Shown here: piece by piece, positions 30,204 through 38,525 of the stretch | Numbering within the stretch: the first letter of the stretch is position 1 | How the letters are laid out: every line of letters begins with the position of its first letter | DNA from: Terriglobia bacterium | Lineage (GTDB): Bacteria > Acidobacteriota > Terriglobia > JAJPHL01 | DNA: 64,000 nucleotides | Direction: 5' to 3' | Assembly (NCBI GenBank): GCA_021325275.1 | Contig: JAJPHL010000034.1 | Span: forward strand, 123,725 to 187,724 | Position numbers and translations under genes: made by a program | Notes under the pieces: model-generated | What the model saw: only the letters and a program-made list of their open reading frames with translations | Told to the model about the DNA's origin: nothing | Database searches by the model: none

Positions 30204-31175
30204 ATGGCGGAACATCTCTATCTCGGCATCGACGGCGGACAAAGCTCCACCATCGCGCTGATCGGCGACGAACACGGCGTGGTCGTGGGATTCGGACAAG
30301 CGGGCCCGTGCAATCACGTGAAGTCGGGACGCGGCGAGGCGAAATTGCGCCGCGCGGTACTGGGCGCGGTGACAGCCGCGTGGCGAAACTCGCCGCTCGC
30401 GTCCAAGCACCTTCCCGAATTCGAAAGCGCGTTCTTCGGCATGTCAGGCGGACCGGAAGACAAAGCCGCGATCATCGCACGCGTGTTGCGCGTGCGCAAA
30501 CTCGAAGTCACGCACGACGCGGTCACAGCGCTGGTCGGCGCGACGCGCGGGCGTCCGGGGATCGTGGTGATCTCCGGCACTGGATCGATTTGTTTCGGCA
30601 TGAACGCGGCGGGCGCAACCGCGCGCGCGGGCGGCTGGGGATATGTTTTCGGCGACGAAGGAAGCGCCTTCGATACCGCGCGACAAGCTTTGCGCGCGTC
30701 GCTCGCGATGGAAGAAGGTTGGGGGCGCGCGACGGCGTTGCGCGATCGCGTGGTCGCGTTCACCGAAGCACGCGACGTCAACGAAGCGCTGCACAAATGG
30801 TATACCGACGAATTTCCGCGGAGCCGCGCGGCGAAGTTCGCGCGCGTGGTCGATGAATGCGCCGGCGCCGGCGACAAGGCGGCGCGCGGCATTCTGCTGC
30901 ACGCCGCGGGATCGCTGGCAACTTTGGTGGAGCATGTCCGCGGCCGCCTGTTTCGTCCGCGCGAGGAAGTATTGGTAAGCTACATTGGCGGGGCGTTTCG
31001 CAGCCGCATACTGCTGGAACGATTTCGCAAAAGTGTCCGGCAATCGGGAAACAATCGTGTGGCGCCGCCGGCTTTTGGTCCCGCCGCGGGCGCGCTGCTC
31101 GCCGCGTATCGCGCCGCAGGACACTTTGAAAAGGGCGGAGACATTCGACTGAAGAATCTTCCGCCCGAAGCATAG
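30204..31175 (+). CDS. BadF/BadG/BcrA/BcrD ATPase-family kinase, N-acetylglucosamine kinase-like
   Basis: 323 residues from the ATG at 30204. ASKHA (actin-like) fold signatures are present: phosphate-1 loop LYLGIDGGQSSTIALI, connect and phosphate-2 region VVISGTGSICFGMN, and GGWGYVFGDEGSAFD, a motif typical of GlcNAc-kinase-like members of this family. The stop is followed at once by a GGAGG ribosome-binding site for the glycosylasparaginase gene, so the two form an operon. Phosphorylation of GlcNAc is inferred from family and from that neighbour. Confidence 0.85.
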   Translation: MAEHLYLGIDGGQSSTIALIGDEHGVVVGFGQAGPCNHVKSGRGEAKLRRAVLGAVTAAWRNSPLASKHLPEFESAFFGMSGGPEDKAAIIARVLRVRKLEVTHDAVTALVGATRGRPGIVVISGTGSICFGMNAAGATARAGGWGYVFGDEGSAFDTARQALRASLAMEEGWGRATALRDRVVAFTEARDVNEALHKWYTDEFPRSRAAKFARVVDECAGAGDKAARGILLHAAGSLATLVEHVRGRLFRPREEVLVSYIGGAFRSRILLERFRKSVRQSGNNRVAPPAFGPAAGALLAAYRAAGHFEKGGDIRLKNLPPEA

Positions 31176-31184
31176 GAGGCTAGC

Positions 31185-32240
31185 GTGGTATTCACTCGAA
31201 GAGATTTGTTGGCAACCGCGGCCGGCATCGCGGCCGGCGCTCAAGCGCAAACGCCGAGCGGCGCGGTTACGCCGTGCGCGATCGCCAGCGTAAACGGTCT
31301 GCGCGCCGTGAGCAAAGCGCTGGAGATGATTCGCGGCGGTGCGGACGTGCTCGACGCGGTGATCGCCGGCGTCAACATCTTGGAAGACGATCCGCAGGAG
31401 CACGGCGTCGGCTTGGGCGGCATGCCCAACGAAGAAGGCGTGGTGGAACTCGACGCCAGCGTAATGCATGGACCCACGCGGCGAGCGGGAGCGGTCGGGG
31501 CCATTCAAAAAATCAAGAATCCTTCGAACGTCGCGAAACTGGTGATGGAGCGCACCGACCATTTGATGCTCGTCGGCGAGGGCGCCCTGCGTTTCGCGAT
31601 CGCCGAGGGTTTTCAGCCAACGAACTTGCTCACCGAAGACTCGCGAATCGCGTGGCTGGCGTGGAAGGAGAAACGCGGCACAGCATGGGGTCCCGGATTG
31701 GCCGATGGCTCGGGCGCGATGGCATCGGCCAGCGCGGAAACGCGCACGTTCGCGCAACGAATGCTCGATCATCCGATTACCGGCACGATCAATTGTCTCG
31801 GAGTCAACGCGAAGGGCGATCTTTCCGGAACGACATCAACCAGTGGCATGGCGTTCAAGATTCCCGGACGCGTCGGCGATTCGCCGATTATCGGCGCGGG
31901 CTTGTGGCTCGACAATGACATCGGCGCGGCGGGATCGACGGGCCGCGGCGAAGAGAACATCAAGATTTGCGGCGCGCATACCGTTGTGGAATACATGCGG
32001 CATGGCGCGTCGCCGCAGGACGCGTGTTTGGAAACGCTGAAGCGGATCCAGCGAACGTATTTCGGCAATCGCGCGAAGCTGGAGAAAGTCGACATTGACT
32101 TTTATGCGCTGAACAAGAAGGGCGAGTACGGTTCGGCGTCGCTGTGGGATCATCAGGGCGATGGACGCGTGTCGCGCTACGCCGTGGCTGACGCTAAGGG
32201 TGCGCGGCTGATGGACTGCGCGTTCTTGATGACGAGGTAG
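31185..32240 (+). CDS. Glycosylasparaginase-type Ntn hydrolase, Tat-exported
   Basis: 351 residues from a GTG at 31185 with GGAGG five bases upstream. The N-terminus FTRRDLLATAAGIAAGAQAQ is a Tat signal. The body is an asparaginase-2/glycosylasparaginase: GGADVLDAVIAGVNILEDDP, HGVGLGGMPNEEGVVELDAS, and the autoprocessing region HPITGTINCLGV, where the Thr becomes the N-terminal nucleophile; SGTTSTSGMAFKIPGRVGDS carries the substrate loop. The family hydrolyses GlcNAc-Asn, or isoaspartyl peptides. The residue before the nucleophile is Gly rather than the usual Asp. The stop TAG lies in the first bases of an inverted repeat. Confidence 0.88.
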   Translation: MVFTRRDLLATAAGIAAGAQAQTPSGAVTPCAIASVNGLRAVSKALEMIRGGADVLDAVIAGVNILEDDPQEHGVGLGGMPNEEGVVELDASVMHGPTRRAGAVGAIQKIKNPSNVAKLVMERTDHLMLVGEGALRFAIAEGFQPTNLLTEDSRIAWLAWKEKRGTAWGPGLADGSGAMASASAETRTFAQRMLDHPITGTINCLGVNAKGDLSGTTSTSGMAFKIPGRVGDSPIIGAGLWLDNDIGAAGSTGRGEENIKICGAHTVVEYMRHGASPQDACLETLKRIQRTYFGNRAKLEKVDIDFYALNKKGEYGSASLWDHQGDGRVSRYAVADAKGARLMDCAFLMTR

Positions 32241-32345
32241 GACAGGCGTCCTCGCCTGTCCCAGATTTTCCAGCGGCGTTGAGCCGCTGGTTGCGCGGGC
32301 GCAGTCCGCGCAAATGCTAGCGACAGGCGAGGACGCCTTTCCTAC
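32237..32345. repeat. Nested-hairpin interspersed repeat (GGCGTCCTCGCC type)
   Basis: Outer arms GTAGGACAGGCGTCCTCGCC (from 32237) and the matching GGCGAGGACGCCTTTCCTAC (to 32345) are near-perfect reverse complements. Inside are two smaller hairpins, CCAGCGGC/GCCGCTGG (32270-32290) and GCGCGG/CCGCGC (about 32293-32311). The element directly follows the glycosylasparaginase and its first bases supply that gene's TAG stop codon. The type is different from the 10-bp-unit repeats elsewhere. Confidence 0.7.
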
Positions 32346-32393
32346 TAAAGCCGCACCTCCATTCTGCCGATAGTAGGAGGTGAAAGAGGATTT

Positions 32394-32594
32394 ATGTCCA
32401 TCCCCCCAATTTCGCTCTTGAAGCAAGGCGTGCAATCGCAAGTGCAGAGCCCCACCAATCAATTCCAAGGCACGTTCCAACAACTCGCCGCCGCCCTGAA
32501 GTCCGGCGACTTGGCCGGAGCGCAAGCCGCGTTCGCCAAGCTACAACACGGCGCGCAGCAGTTGCATTTCACAGGATTCAAGGCGCAGTCCTAA
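32394..32594 (+). CDS. Small helical protein of unknown function
   Basis: 66 residues; GAGG lies four bases before the ATG and a stronger AGGAGGTGA a little further upstream. The sequence QFQGTFQQLAAALKSGDLAGAQAAFAKLQ is an amphipathic helix-turn-helix resembling a short motif 'LxxALxSGDLxxAQxAxxxLQ' found in several Acidobacteria and Proteobacteria small proteins. No signal peptide. Its last 17 bases overlap the end of the convergent SBBP gene. Function unknown. Confidence 0.65.
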   Translation: MSIPPISLLKQGVQSQVQSPTNQFQGTFQQLAAALKSGDLAGAQAAFAKLQHGAQQLHFTGFKAQS

Positions 32595-35500
32595 TCACGT
32601 TGCGATTGGCGTCGAGCAAGCGCAGCGTCAAGCACGACGCGCCCACGTTTGAGAACGTCGGCAGCGCGTAGGTGACGATGCTGGTTTGCTGCGTCGCGGG
32701 AATGTAGAACGCCGCAAAGCCCACCGATCCGGGAGCGAGGAATCCCCCCGCGTTTACGCCGCCCGAAAATCCGTTCGTGTTGTTCAACTCCATTTGAAAT
32801 GTCGCACGCTGCGTTCCTTGCGCGGCCTGCGCCTGGAAAATGTAAAATCCGGAATTCAATTTCACGTCGAAAGCCACCGAATTCAATCCGGTTTGCGCTG
32901 ATCCCACAGGATTGTGATTTCCGTCGAGCACCGTCACGACCAAACCGATTGGCGGATACCCCGGCACGGTGTCGAACGTCCCCGAAAGATCTTGCGACGC
33001 GGCCTGCACGTGCACGGTGTCGGCCGCACCCAAGTAGACCGCGCCGTACGAAGGATTGCCCAAGTTCTCCTGCAAGTCGCCGCCAAAATTGAATCCCCCC
33101 GACGCTTGATTCGTCGACACGCCGACGGCCCAATATCCCGCGGGCGTCCCCGGCGCGTTGCGAACTTCGGTGATGTAGAATCCCGGCGCGAGCGACATGT
33201 TGATCGAGGGCTGGGGAGTGCAGATCGCGTTGTTCAACACGATCACCGTGACCGTAAACGGCGATCCAATCGCACCCGCGTTGTCATTCACGCCGAGAAA
33301 TAATCTCCCCGAGTTAGCCACTGGTCCTGCAAACGCTGCACCCACCGTAAACCACGGAGCATTGCCGATTTCTGCAGCGAGTGCGTAGCAGGTGCCGCCG
33401 TTCGGCAATTTCGACGACAGCGACGCCGAGCAGCCAAGTTCGCCGTCGGGTCCATAACCATTCCAACTTCCTTGGGCGTACACGATCACCGTTTGCCCCG
33501 CGCTCAAATCGATTCCGGTATCGAGTTGCAGGCCCGCTTGAAACGTGTACGTTTGCCCCACGCCCGTAGGCACGAGCGTCACCGACACGCTTGTCTCCTG
33601 ACCATCGAACACGCCAACGGAAAGATTCGCCGTTTGATATCCGGGCGCGGTAACCGTGAGAGTGTTCGCGATCGCGAAGCCGGGATTGAAGCGAACGTTG
33701 AGGCTGCTCGCACCGACGCCATACGTCGCGCCGCCGAGCGTCACCTTCGCGCCCGCAACGGCCGCTCCGGTGATGTCGTGCACGTCAATATCGATTTGTC
33801 CCACATTCGACGGGGCCGGAATCTGAATGGCCGCGCTTATTGATGTAGCCGCCATCGATCCGGCCGGAGTGATTTGCCGCACGTCAGCAAACACACCGGC
33901 CACCGCGGCAGGAAAATCGTTCGGACTCACCGCGACGTTCAGTTGCGTCGCATTCACAAACGTAGTGGCATGCGCTGTGCCGTTCACGAATACCACCGAG
34001 TTTGTGGTGAAGTTCGTTCCTTGGAGCGTCACCGAAGGAATGCCCGACAGCGGACCGATGACCGGCGGAGTAATCGACGTAATCGTTGGCGGCGCAGTGG
34101 GTGCGGTCGCGGGAATCAAATGGAAAATCACGCCGAAGGTAGTGGGTAGGCCTCCTTGGAAATTAGGAAGCACAGGTCCCGGCTGCGCGGCGTTTGCGGT
34201 GACCGGAAAGTCGCCTTGCGACGTGCCGTTTACCCAAATTCCGCCCGTCGAGTCAAGCGACATCGATTGCACACTTTCGCCGTTCGGTCCGCCGAGATAC
34301 GTGGAGAATTCCAGCGTCGCGAGCGTGGGATCGAGAATCGAGACAAACATGTCGATCGGCTGGTAGATCGAAAAGCATTCCGGGCAGTTATAGCCGGAGC
34401 TGAGCGGATTCATCATCGGAAAATTGCTCGACCCCGTGGTTCCCGCGAGGTAAATGTTGCCGGACGGGTCTAGCGCCATCGAGGAATGCAAATCGTTGCC
34501 GGCAGCGCCGCCATCACCGCCAAGAAATGTCGAGGCCACGAGCGCGGTGCCGGTCGCGTTCATCTTCGTAACGAAAAGATTCGACGAATTGGGATGGAAC
34601 AAACAACCGCTCACGCTGAAGTGGCACGGCTGCCCTTGAAATTGGGTTTGAAAGGCACCCGGCGTCGTCGGGAACGTAGGATCGGTGGTCGTCCCCACGA
34701 TGATCAGATTTCCCTGGCCGTCGGTGGCGATCGCAGCGCATCCGGTGCCCTGCGACGGGCTGTGCGTCGAGAGATACGTGGAATAGACGAGCGACGCGCC
34801 GTCGCCTGTCATTTTCGCCGCAAAACATCCGCCCGACGACCCGAACGTCGTTTGGTACGCGTTCGCGGAAATCGGGAACGACGTCGATCCCGGCGTACCG
34901 ATCAGAAAAATCGCGCCGTTCGGATCGAGCGCGATGGCTTTCACGATCGAAGCCTTCGACGACCCGCTCGGATCGTTGCCAATGTACGTCGAGAACAAGA
35001 GCGCCGATCCCGCGGCATTCAGTTTCGTCACAAAACCCGGACCATCCGCGTTCGTTGCGGCTGTTGATTGCAAGACACCGGTCGTCGTGGGCCACGCGAC
35101 TCCGCCGGCGGTTCCGGCGATCACCATATTTCCGCTTGAATCAACGGCGATCGCCTGTACGCCGGTCGCGCTCGAGCGTGGATTTGGCGGGCCGCCGAAG
35201 GTCGCGGTGTAAATAAGCTTGCCGCCGATCATGTCGTACTTCGTTAGGAACACCAGCGGCTGATTCGCGGTGTGCGGACCCTGAAACGCACCGGTGGTCG
35301 CAGGATACGCGCCGAACGGCGAGAATCCCGCGATGTAGAAATTGCCGGATGAGTCTACCGTGACGGCAGTGATGCTGTCGCCGGAACTGCCGAGCGTCGT
35401 TTGAAATAACGTTTGAGTGCCGAGCGGATCGAGGCGCGCAATCGTGATACCCAACGGCGTGCTGGCGTAGGAATAAATGTATCCGGAGGAATCGCGAATC

Positions 35501-35613
35501 AGTTGACGCTGCGGCGCGTAAGAGGAATAGCCAATCACGAACGCGGGTCCCGCGAAGACCGCCGCGGGAAGCAGGAGAAAGACGAACAGGAATCTCCGCA
35601 TCACTTTCGTCAT
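32578..35613 (-). CDS. Large secreted protein with SBBP beta-propeller repeats and a TIG domain
   Basis: 1011 residues from the ATG at 35613 (frame open to 35781). The signal peptide is MRRFLFVFLLLPAAVFA. Residues about 20-480 hold repeated SBBP-type blades (VDSSGNFYIAGFSPFGAYP, DPSGNIYLAGTTGSSNFP, LDSTGGIWVNGTSQGDFP). A TIG/IPT Ig-like domain follows (ITSITPPVIGPLSGIPSVTL), then a PEGA/carboxypeptidase-regulatory-like segment (ITGAAVAGAKVTLGG) and beta-rich C-terminal modules. These secreted propeller proteins are expanded in Acidobacteria; ligand unknown. It converges with and slightly overlaps the 66-residue gene. Confidence 0.88.
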   Translation of the reverse strand: MTKVMRRFLFVFLLLPAAVFAGPAFVIGYSSYAPQRQLIRDSSGYIYSYASTPLGITIARLDPLGTQTLFQTTLGSSGDSITAVTVDSSGNFYIAGFSPFGAYPATTGAFQGPHTANQPLVFLTKYDMIGGKLIYTATFGGPPNPRSSATGVQAIAVDSSGNMVIAGTAGGVAWPTTTGVLQSTAATNADGPGFVTKLNAAGSALLFSTYIGNDPSGSSKASIVKAIALDPNGAIFLIGTPGSTSFPISANAYQTTFGSSGGCFAAKMTGDGASLVYSTYLSTHSPSQGTGCAAIATDGQGNLIIVGTTTDPTFPTTPGAFQTQFQGQPCHFSVSGCLFHPNSSNLFVTKMNATGTALVASTFLGGDGGAAGNDLHSSMALDPSGNIYLAGTTGSSNFPMMNPLSSGYNCPECFSIYQPIDMFVSILDPTLATLEFSTYLGGPNGESVQSMSLDSTGGIWVNGTSQGDFPVTANAAQPGPVLPNFQGGLPTTFGVIFHLIPATAPTAPPTITSITPPVIGPLSGIPSVTLQGTNFTTNSVVFVNGTAHATTFVNATQLNVAVSPNDFPAAVAGVFADVRQITPAGSMAATSISAAIQIPAPSNVGQIDIDVHDITGAAVAGAKVTLGGATYGVGASSLNVRFNPGFAIANTLTVTAPGYQTANLSVGVFDGQETSVSVTLVPTGVGQTYTFQAGLQLDTGIDLSAGQTVIVYAQGSWNGYGPDGELGCSASLSSKLPNGGTCYALAAEIGNAPWFTVGAAFAGPVANSGRLFLGVNDNAGAIGSPFTVTVIVLNNAICTPQPSINMSLAPGFYITEVRNAPGTPAGYWAVGVSTNQASGGFNFGGDLQENLGNPSYGAVYLGAADTVHVQAASQDLSGTFDTVPGYPPIGLVVTVLDGNHNPVGSAQTGLNSVAFDVKLNSGFYIFQAQAAQGTQRATFQMELNNTNGFSGGVNAGGFLAPGSVGFAAFYIPATQQTSIVTYALPTFSNVGASCLTLRLLDANRNVIRTAP

Positions 35614-35665
35614 TGTATCCCGCGCGAGCGCAATTTCCATGGACGTGATATATGATGACAAGACG

Positions 35666-36445
35666 ATGGCGGATCTCCCCATTTCGGCCAGCAGCGTGAC
35701 GCGCGTACCGCTGGAAGCGTTCGCCGGACAGTGCCAGCGCAGCATGCAACCGCTGGTCGATTCGATCACGTATTTTTCCACGGCGACGCTGGAGGAAGAT
35801 CAGGTGCGTCAGTTCCTGCGCGAACCGGCGCAGGCCACACCGCGGTCGCTGCTCGAAAAAATTCCGCCGATTCGCCTCGTGCTGGTTCCCTTCATCGAAA
35901 AAGGATCGGGCGGTTCCACCGACTACGTGAGTTTTGAGCGTCCCGCGAGCACCAAGAGCCTAGCCAGAAGCGCATTCGAATTGGAAGAAGCGGTGTTCAT
36001 CTTCTTGTCCGCCGAAGGCCAGGACGTGGCCGACTATCATTATTGGTTCTACAACGGGATCGCCGAGCAAGCCGCGAGTCGCGTCGACGAAGCGGCGTTC
36101 GCGCGCTTCACGGGACTCGTCGCCGACGAGTTGAGCCGCAACGCGCGCGGCGAAGTGGATGAACGCAGCTACCAGTTGAAACAGAAAGTCAGCCGCAAGC
36201 AGCGTCTGCCGGGATCGGACTCAAAGTTGATGCAGGAATATTTTCGGCAAGCGCTCGAAGACACGCTGACGCTTTATTTGCACGGTCTCTGCTGCGACAT
36301 CGATGTGGAACCGGGATCGCGCCAACTGGCGTCGCGCTACTTGCGCAAGCGTTTGGAATTGTTGCAAGAAGTTTTCCCGCCGAATCCGGGCTACAACGTT
36401 TTTCCCGCCGAGCCGAAGCAGCGGGAGGAAAATCCCGAAGCGTAG
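35666..36445 (+). CDS. Soluble protein of unknown function
   Basis: 259 residues from the ATG at 35666; an earlier in-frame ATG at 35639 would bring it closer to the divergent gene. Recognisable features are an alpha/beta start (PIRLVLVPFIEKGSGGSTDY), an acidic/aromatic middle (FIFLSAEGQDVADYHYWFYN) and a helical C-terminal part with LYLHGLCCDIDVEPGS and YLRKRLELLQEVF. No signal peptide or membrane span. No family is recognised. It ends just before the inverted repeat at 36463. Confidence 0.7.
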   Translation: MADLPISASSVTRVPLEAFAGQCQRSMQPLVDSITYFSTATLEEDQVRQFLREPAQATPRSLLEKIPPIRLVLVPFIEKGSGGSTDYVSFERPASTKSLARSAFELEEAVFIFLSAEGQDVADYHYWFYNGIAEQAASRVDEAAFARFTGLVADELSRNARGEVDERSYQLKQKVSRKQRLPGSDSKLMQEYFRQALEDTLTLYLHGLCCDIDVEPGSRQLASRYLRKRLELLQEVFPPNPGYNVFPAEPKQREENPEA

Positions 36446-36462
36446 GACGGCGGCCTGGCAAA

Positions 36463-36561
36463 TTTCACCACAGAGAACACAGAGAACAGCACACAGAGGG
36501 CACAGAGAACGTCCGCCTAGGGGCCAACATCTCTGCGTTCTGTGTGTTCTCTGTGGTGAAA
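36463..36561. repeat. Inverted repeat with ~10-bp tandem units (CACAGAGA type)
   Basis: The left arm (36463-36508) reads TTTCACCACAGAGAACACAG and continues with further CACAGAG units every ten bases or so; the right arm (36530-36561) is the reverse complement, ending TGTGGTGAAA. It lies between two convergent genes. Same design as the elements at 9018, 48084 and 49759. Confidence 0.75.
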
Positions 36562-36587
36562 CTCTTAACCCGTGGTGAATGTCAGCG

Positions 36588-36902
36588 TCACGCGGGAACC
36601 TTCTTCTTGGTATCCTTGGCCGGTTCCTTCTTCTTTTCGGTCGACTCGCCGCCGGATTTTTCTTCCGATTTGCTCTCCGTTTTCTCCGCGGACTTTTCCG
36701 CGCTCGGGGCCTCGGACGGTTTCTTGCCGGCGTAATCGGTGACATACCAACCCGTGCCCTTGAATTGAATCGCGGACGAGGAGATCAACTGCTCCACCGC
36801 GCCCTTGCACTTGGGACATTTCTTGAGGGGTGGGTCGGAAAACTTTACGATCTTTTCGAAGCGATGACCGCACTTCTTGCACTTGTACTCATACAAAGGC
36901 AT
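36588..36902 (-). CDS. FmdB-type zinc-ribbon protein
   Basis: 104 residues. The N-terminal putative regulatory zinc ribbon (FmdB family) is complete: [19 protein letters not shown] and [13 protein letters not shown] give two CxxC knuckles. [14 protein letters not shown] segment usual in the family follows, then a highly charged Lys/Glu/Ser tail to the end. The family may act as transcriptional or translational regulators but this is not proven. galU lies 11 bases upstream on the same strand, so they may share a transcript. Confidence 0.88.
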   Translation of the reverse strand: MPLYEYKCKKCGHRFEKIVKFSDPPLKKCPKCKGAVEQLISSSAIQFKGTGWYVTDYAGKKPSEAPSAEKSAEKTESKSEEKSGGESTEKKKEPAKDTKKKVPA

Positions 36903-36913
36903 ACAGAGGAATT

Positions 36914-37810
36914 TTATCGCAGATTGAGACTCTTGAGATATTCGCGGAACGGTCCGCCGAGATCGTCGCGCTTCAGCGCGAACTCCACGGTCGCTTTCAG
37001 GAAGCCGAGTTTGTCGCCGGCGTCGTGACGGCGTCCATGAAAACGCCAGCCGTAAATTTTTTGACCTCGCGCCAGCAGGTTTTTCAACCCGTCTGTGAGT
37101 TGAATCTCGCCGCCGGAGCCGGGTGTGGTCGATTCAATCGCCGCAAAAACTTCCGGAGTCAAAATGTAGCGCCCGATGATCGCCAAATTCGACGGCGCTT
37201 TTTCGAGCGGAGGCTTTTCCACCAAATCGCTGATCTCCCACAAGCGGCCGTCGAAGCTGTCGCCCGCCACCGGCTTTCCCGCAATCACACCATAGGAAGA
37301 AATCGCTTTGCCTTCCACTTCCTGAATCGCCACGACGGATTGCCCGAACTTCTCGTACACTTCGATCATCTGCCGCAAGCACGGCGTTTCCGCGTCGATG
37401 ATGTCGTCGCCCAGCATCACGGCGAACGGCTCGTTGCCCACCACTTCGCGCGTCACCAGAATTGCGTGACCCAATCCAAGCGCTTCTTTCTGGCGCACGT
37501 AGGTCATTTTGATCAAGTCGGAAACGTCGCGCACTTGCGCCAGCAATTCCTTCTTGCCGCGCTGCTCCAGAATCCGCTCGAGTTCGTAGGAAACGTCGAA
37601 GTGATCTTCGATCGCCGTTTTTCCGCGCCCCGTGACCATGACAATGTTGTCCACGCCCGAGGCCACCGCTTCCTCGACGACATATTGAATGATGGGCTTG
37701 TCGACCAGCGGCAGCATTTCTTTCGGTTGCGCTTTGGTGGCGGGCAGGAATCGTGTGCCCAGGCCGGCCGCGGGAAAAACCGCTTTGCGAATGGGAGGGA
37801 AAGCGCGCAT
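36914..37810 (-). CDS. galU: UTP--glucose-1-phosphate uridylyltransferase
   Basis: 298 residues, typical for GalU, which makes UDP-glucose for cell-envelope polysaccharides. The nucleotidyltransferase signature [20 protein letters not shown] is at the N-terminus, followed by [16 protein letters not shown], the metal-site VMLGDDIID and the sugar-binding [17 protein letters not shown] and FVAL-type end region. It is upstream of fmdB and downstream of the SUMF1 gene. A TACAAT box lies 12 bases before the ATG. Confidence 0.95.
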   Translation of the reverse strand: MRAFPPIRKAVFPAAGLGTRFLPATKAQPKEMLPLVDKPIIQYVVEEAVASGVDNIVMVTGRGKTAIEDHFDVSYELERILEQRGKKELLAQVRDVSDLIKMTYVRQKEALGLGHAILVTREVVGNEPFAVMLGDDIIDAETPCLRQMIEVYEKFGQSVVAIQEVEGKAISSYGVIAGKPVAGDSFDGRLWEISDLVEKPPLEKAPSNLAIIGRYILTPEVFAAIESTTPGSGGEIQLTDGLKNLLARGQKIYGWRFHGRRHDAGDKLGFLKATVEFALKRDDLGGPFREYLKSLNLR

Positions 37811-37822
37811 GGTGGAACTCGT

Positions 37823-37828
37823 ATTGTA
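37823..37828 (-). promoter_or_regulatory. -10-like box (TACAAT) before galU
   Basis: TACAAT on the minus strand 12 bases before the galU ATG at 37810, just past the stop of the SUMF1 gene. Gives galU its own promoter despite the tight spacing. Confidence 0.35.
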
Positions 37829-38503
37829 TCAAGCGGACGCCGCGACGCGAAAACCGTAATCGGCGTACTCAAATTCCGGCGGAATGCTCGACCGCGCCGA
37901 GCAACGCGCGATCTTCACGTGGTGGCGCCACGATCCGCCGCGCGACGATTTGCGGCCGGTGTCGCGATCGCAGCAGGGATTGCGTTCCGGCGATTCGGCG
38001 TAGTACGCGGGGTCGTAGAAATCCGCACACCATTCGTGAACGTTTTCGCCCATCGCGTCGAGACCAAATCCATTGGCCGGCGACGTTCCCACGGGCTCGG
38101 GCGCGGTGCGCCAGCGCGTCGCGTAATCGGGCCGCGACTCCGCGGGCGTATCGCCCCAGGGAAAAAGCGCGGCTTCCCGGCCGCCGAGCGCCGCGCGTTC
38201 CCATTCGGCTTCCGTAGGCAAACGAAATTGCGGACCGAGCCATCGGCAATACGCGACTGCGTCATACCAACTTGGTCCCACAACGGGCGCGCGCGGATCG
38301 GAAAATTCGGGCTGTCCCCAACACTTCATCGGCTTGTGGCCGGTGGCGGAGAGGAATTGCGCGTAATCGGCGTTGGTGACTTGAAATCGCGCCAGACGAA
38401 ACGTGTCGACCCAAATGCGGCGGCGTGGACGCTCGCTGTCTTGACCCACACCGTCGACGGCGCCGCGCCAAAACCATCCTTCGGGAATGGTGATGAGCTC
38501 CAC
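37829..38503 (-). CDS. SUMF1/formylglycine-generating-enzyme-family protein
   Basis: 224 residues from a GTG at 38503, chosen because it gives the family start ELITIPEGWFWRGA and lies six bases after a TACGAT box; a GTG at 38509 is possible. The FGE-sulfatase fold is visible through RFQVTNADYAQFL, FRLPTEAEWERAALGG, GENVHEWCADFYD, RGGSWRH and the end DYGFRVA. Members include sulfatase-maturating enzymes, but many bacterial ones are not catalytic on sulfatases, and no sulfatase gene is nearby. It differs from the EgtB protein in lacking the DinB domain. Confidence 0.82.
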   Translation of the reverse strand: MELITIPEGWFWRGAVDGVGQDSERPRRRIWVDTFRLARFQVTNADYAQFLSATGHKPMKCWGQPEFSDPRAPVVGPSWYDAVAYCRWLGPQFRLPTEAEWERAALGGREAALFPWGDTPAESRPDYATRWRTAPEPVGTSPANGFGLDAMGENVHEWCADFYDPAYYAESPERNPCCDRDTGRKSSRGGSWRHHVKIARCSARSSIPPEFEYADYGFRVAASA

Positions 38504-38509
38504 TTTCAC

Positions 38510-38519
38510 ATCGTACAAT
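38510..38519. promoter_or_regulatory. Overlapping divergent -10-like boxes
   Basis: ATCGTACAAT reads TACAAT on the plus strand (38514-38519, six bases before the GTG at 38526) and TACGAT on the minus strand (38515-38510, six bases before the GTG at 38503). The two start codons are only about 20 bases apart, so both transcripts would be leaderless. Confidence 0.4.
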
Positions 38520-38525
38520 GCTCGT

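Noticed and set aside
28606..30261. 551-codon plus-strand frame opposite glcD
   Set aside because: Shadow of glcD, rich in His and Arg, no family resemblance.
30444..31772. 442-codon minus-strand frame opposite the kinase and glycosylasparaginase
   Set aside because: Shadow spanning two real genes and their junction.
37829..38503. Sulfatase-activating enzyme role for the stand-alone SUMF1 protein
   Set aside because: No sulfatase gene nearby; the SUMF1 fold alone is not enough to assign that role.
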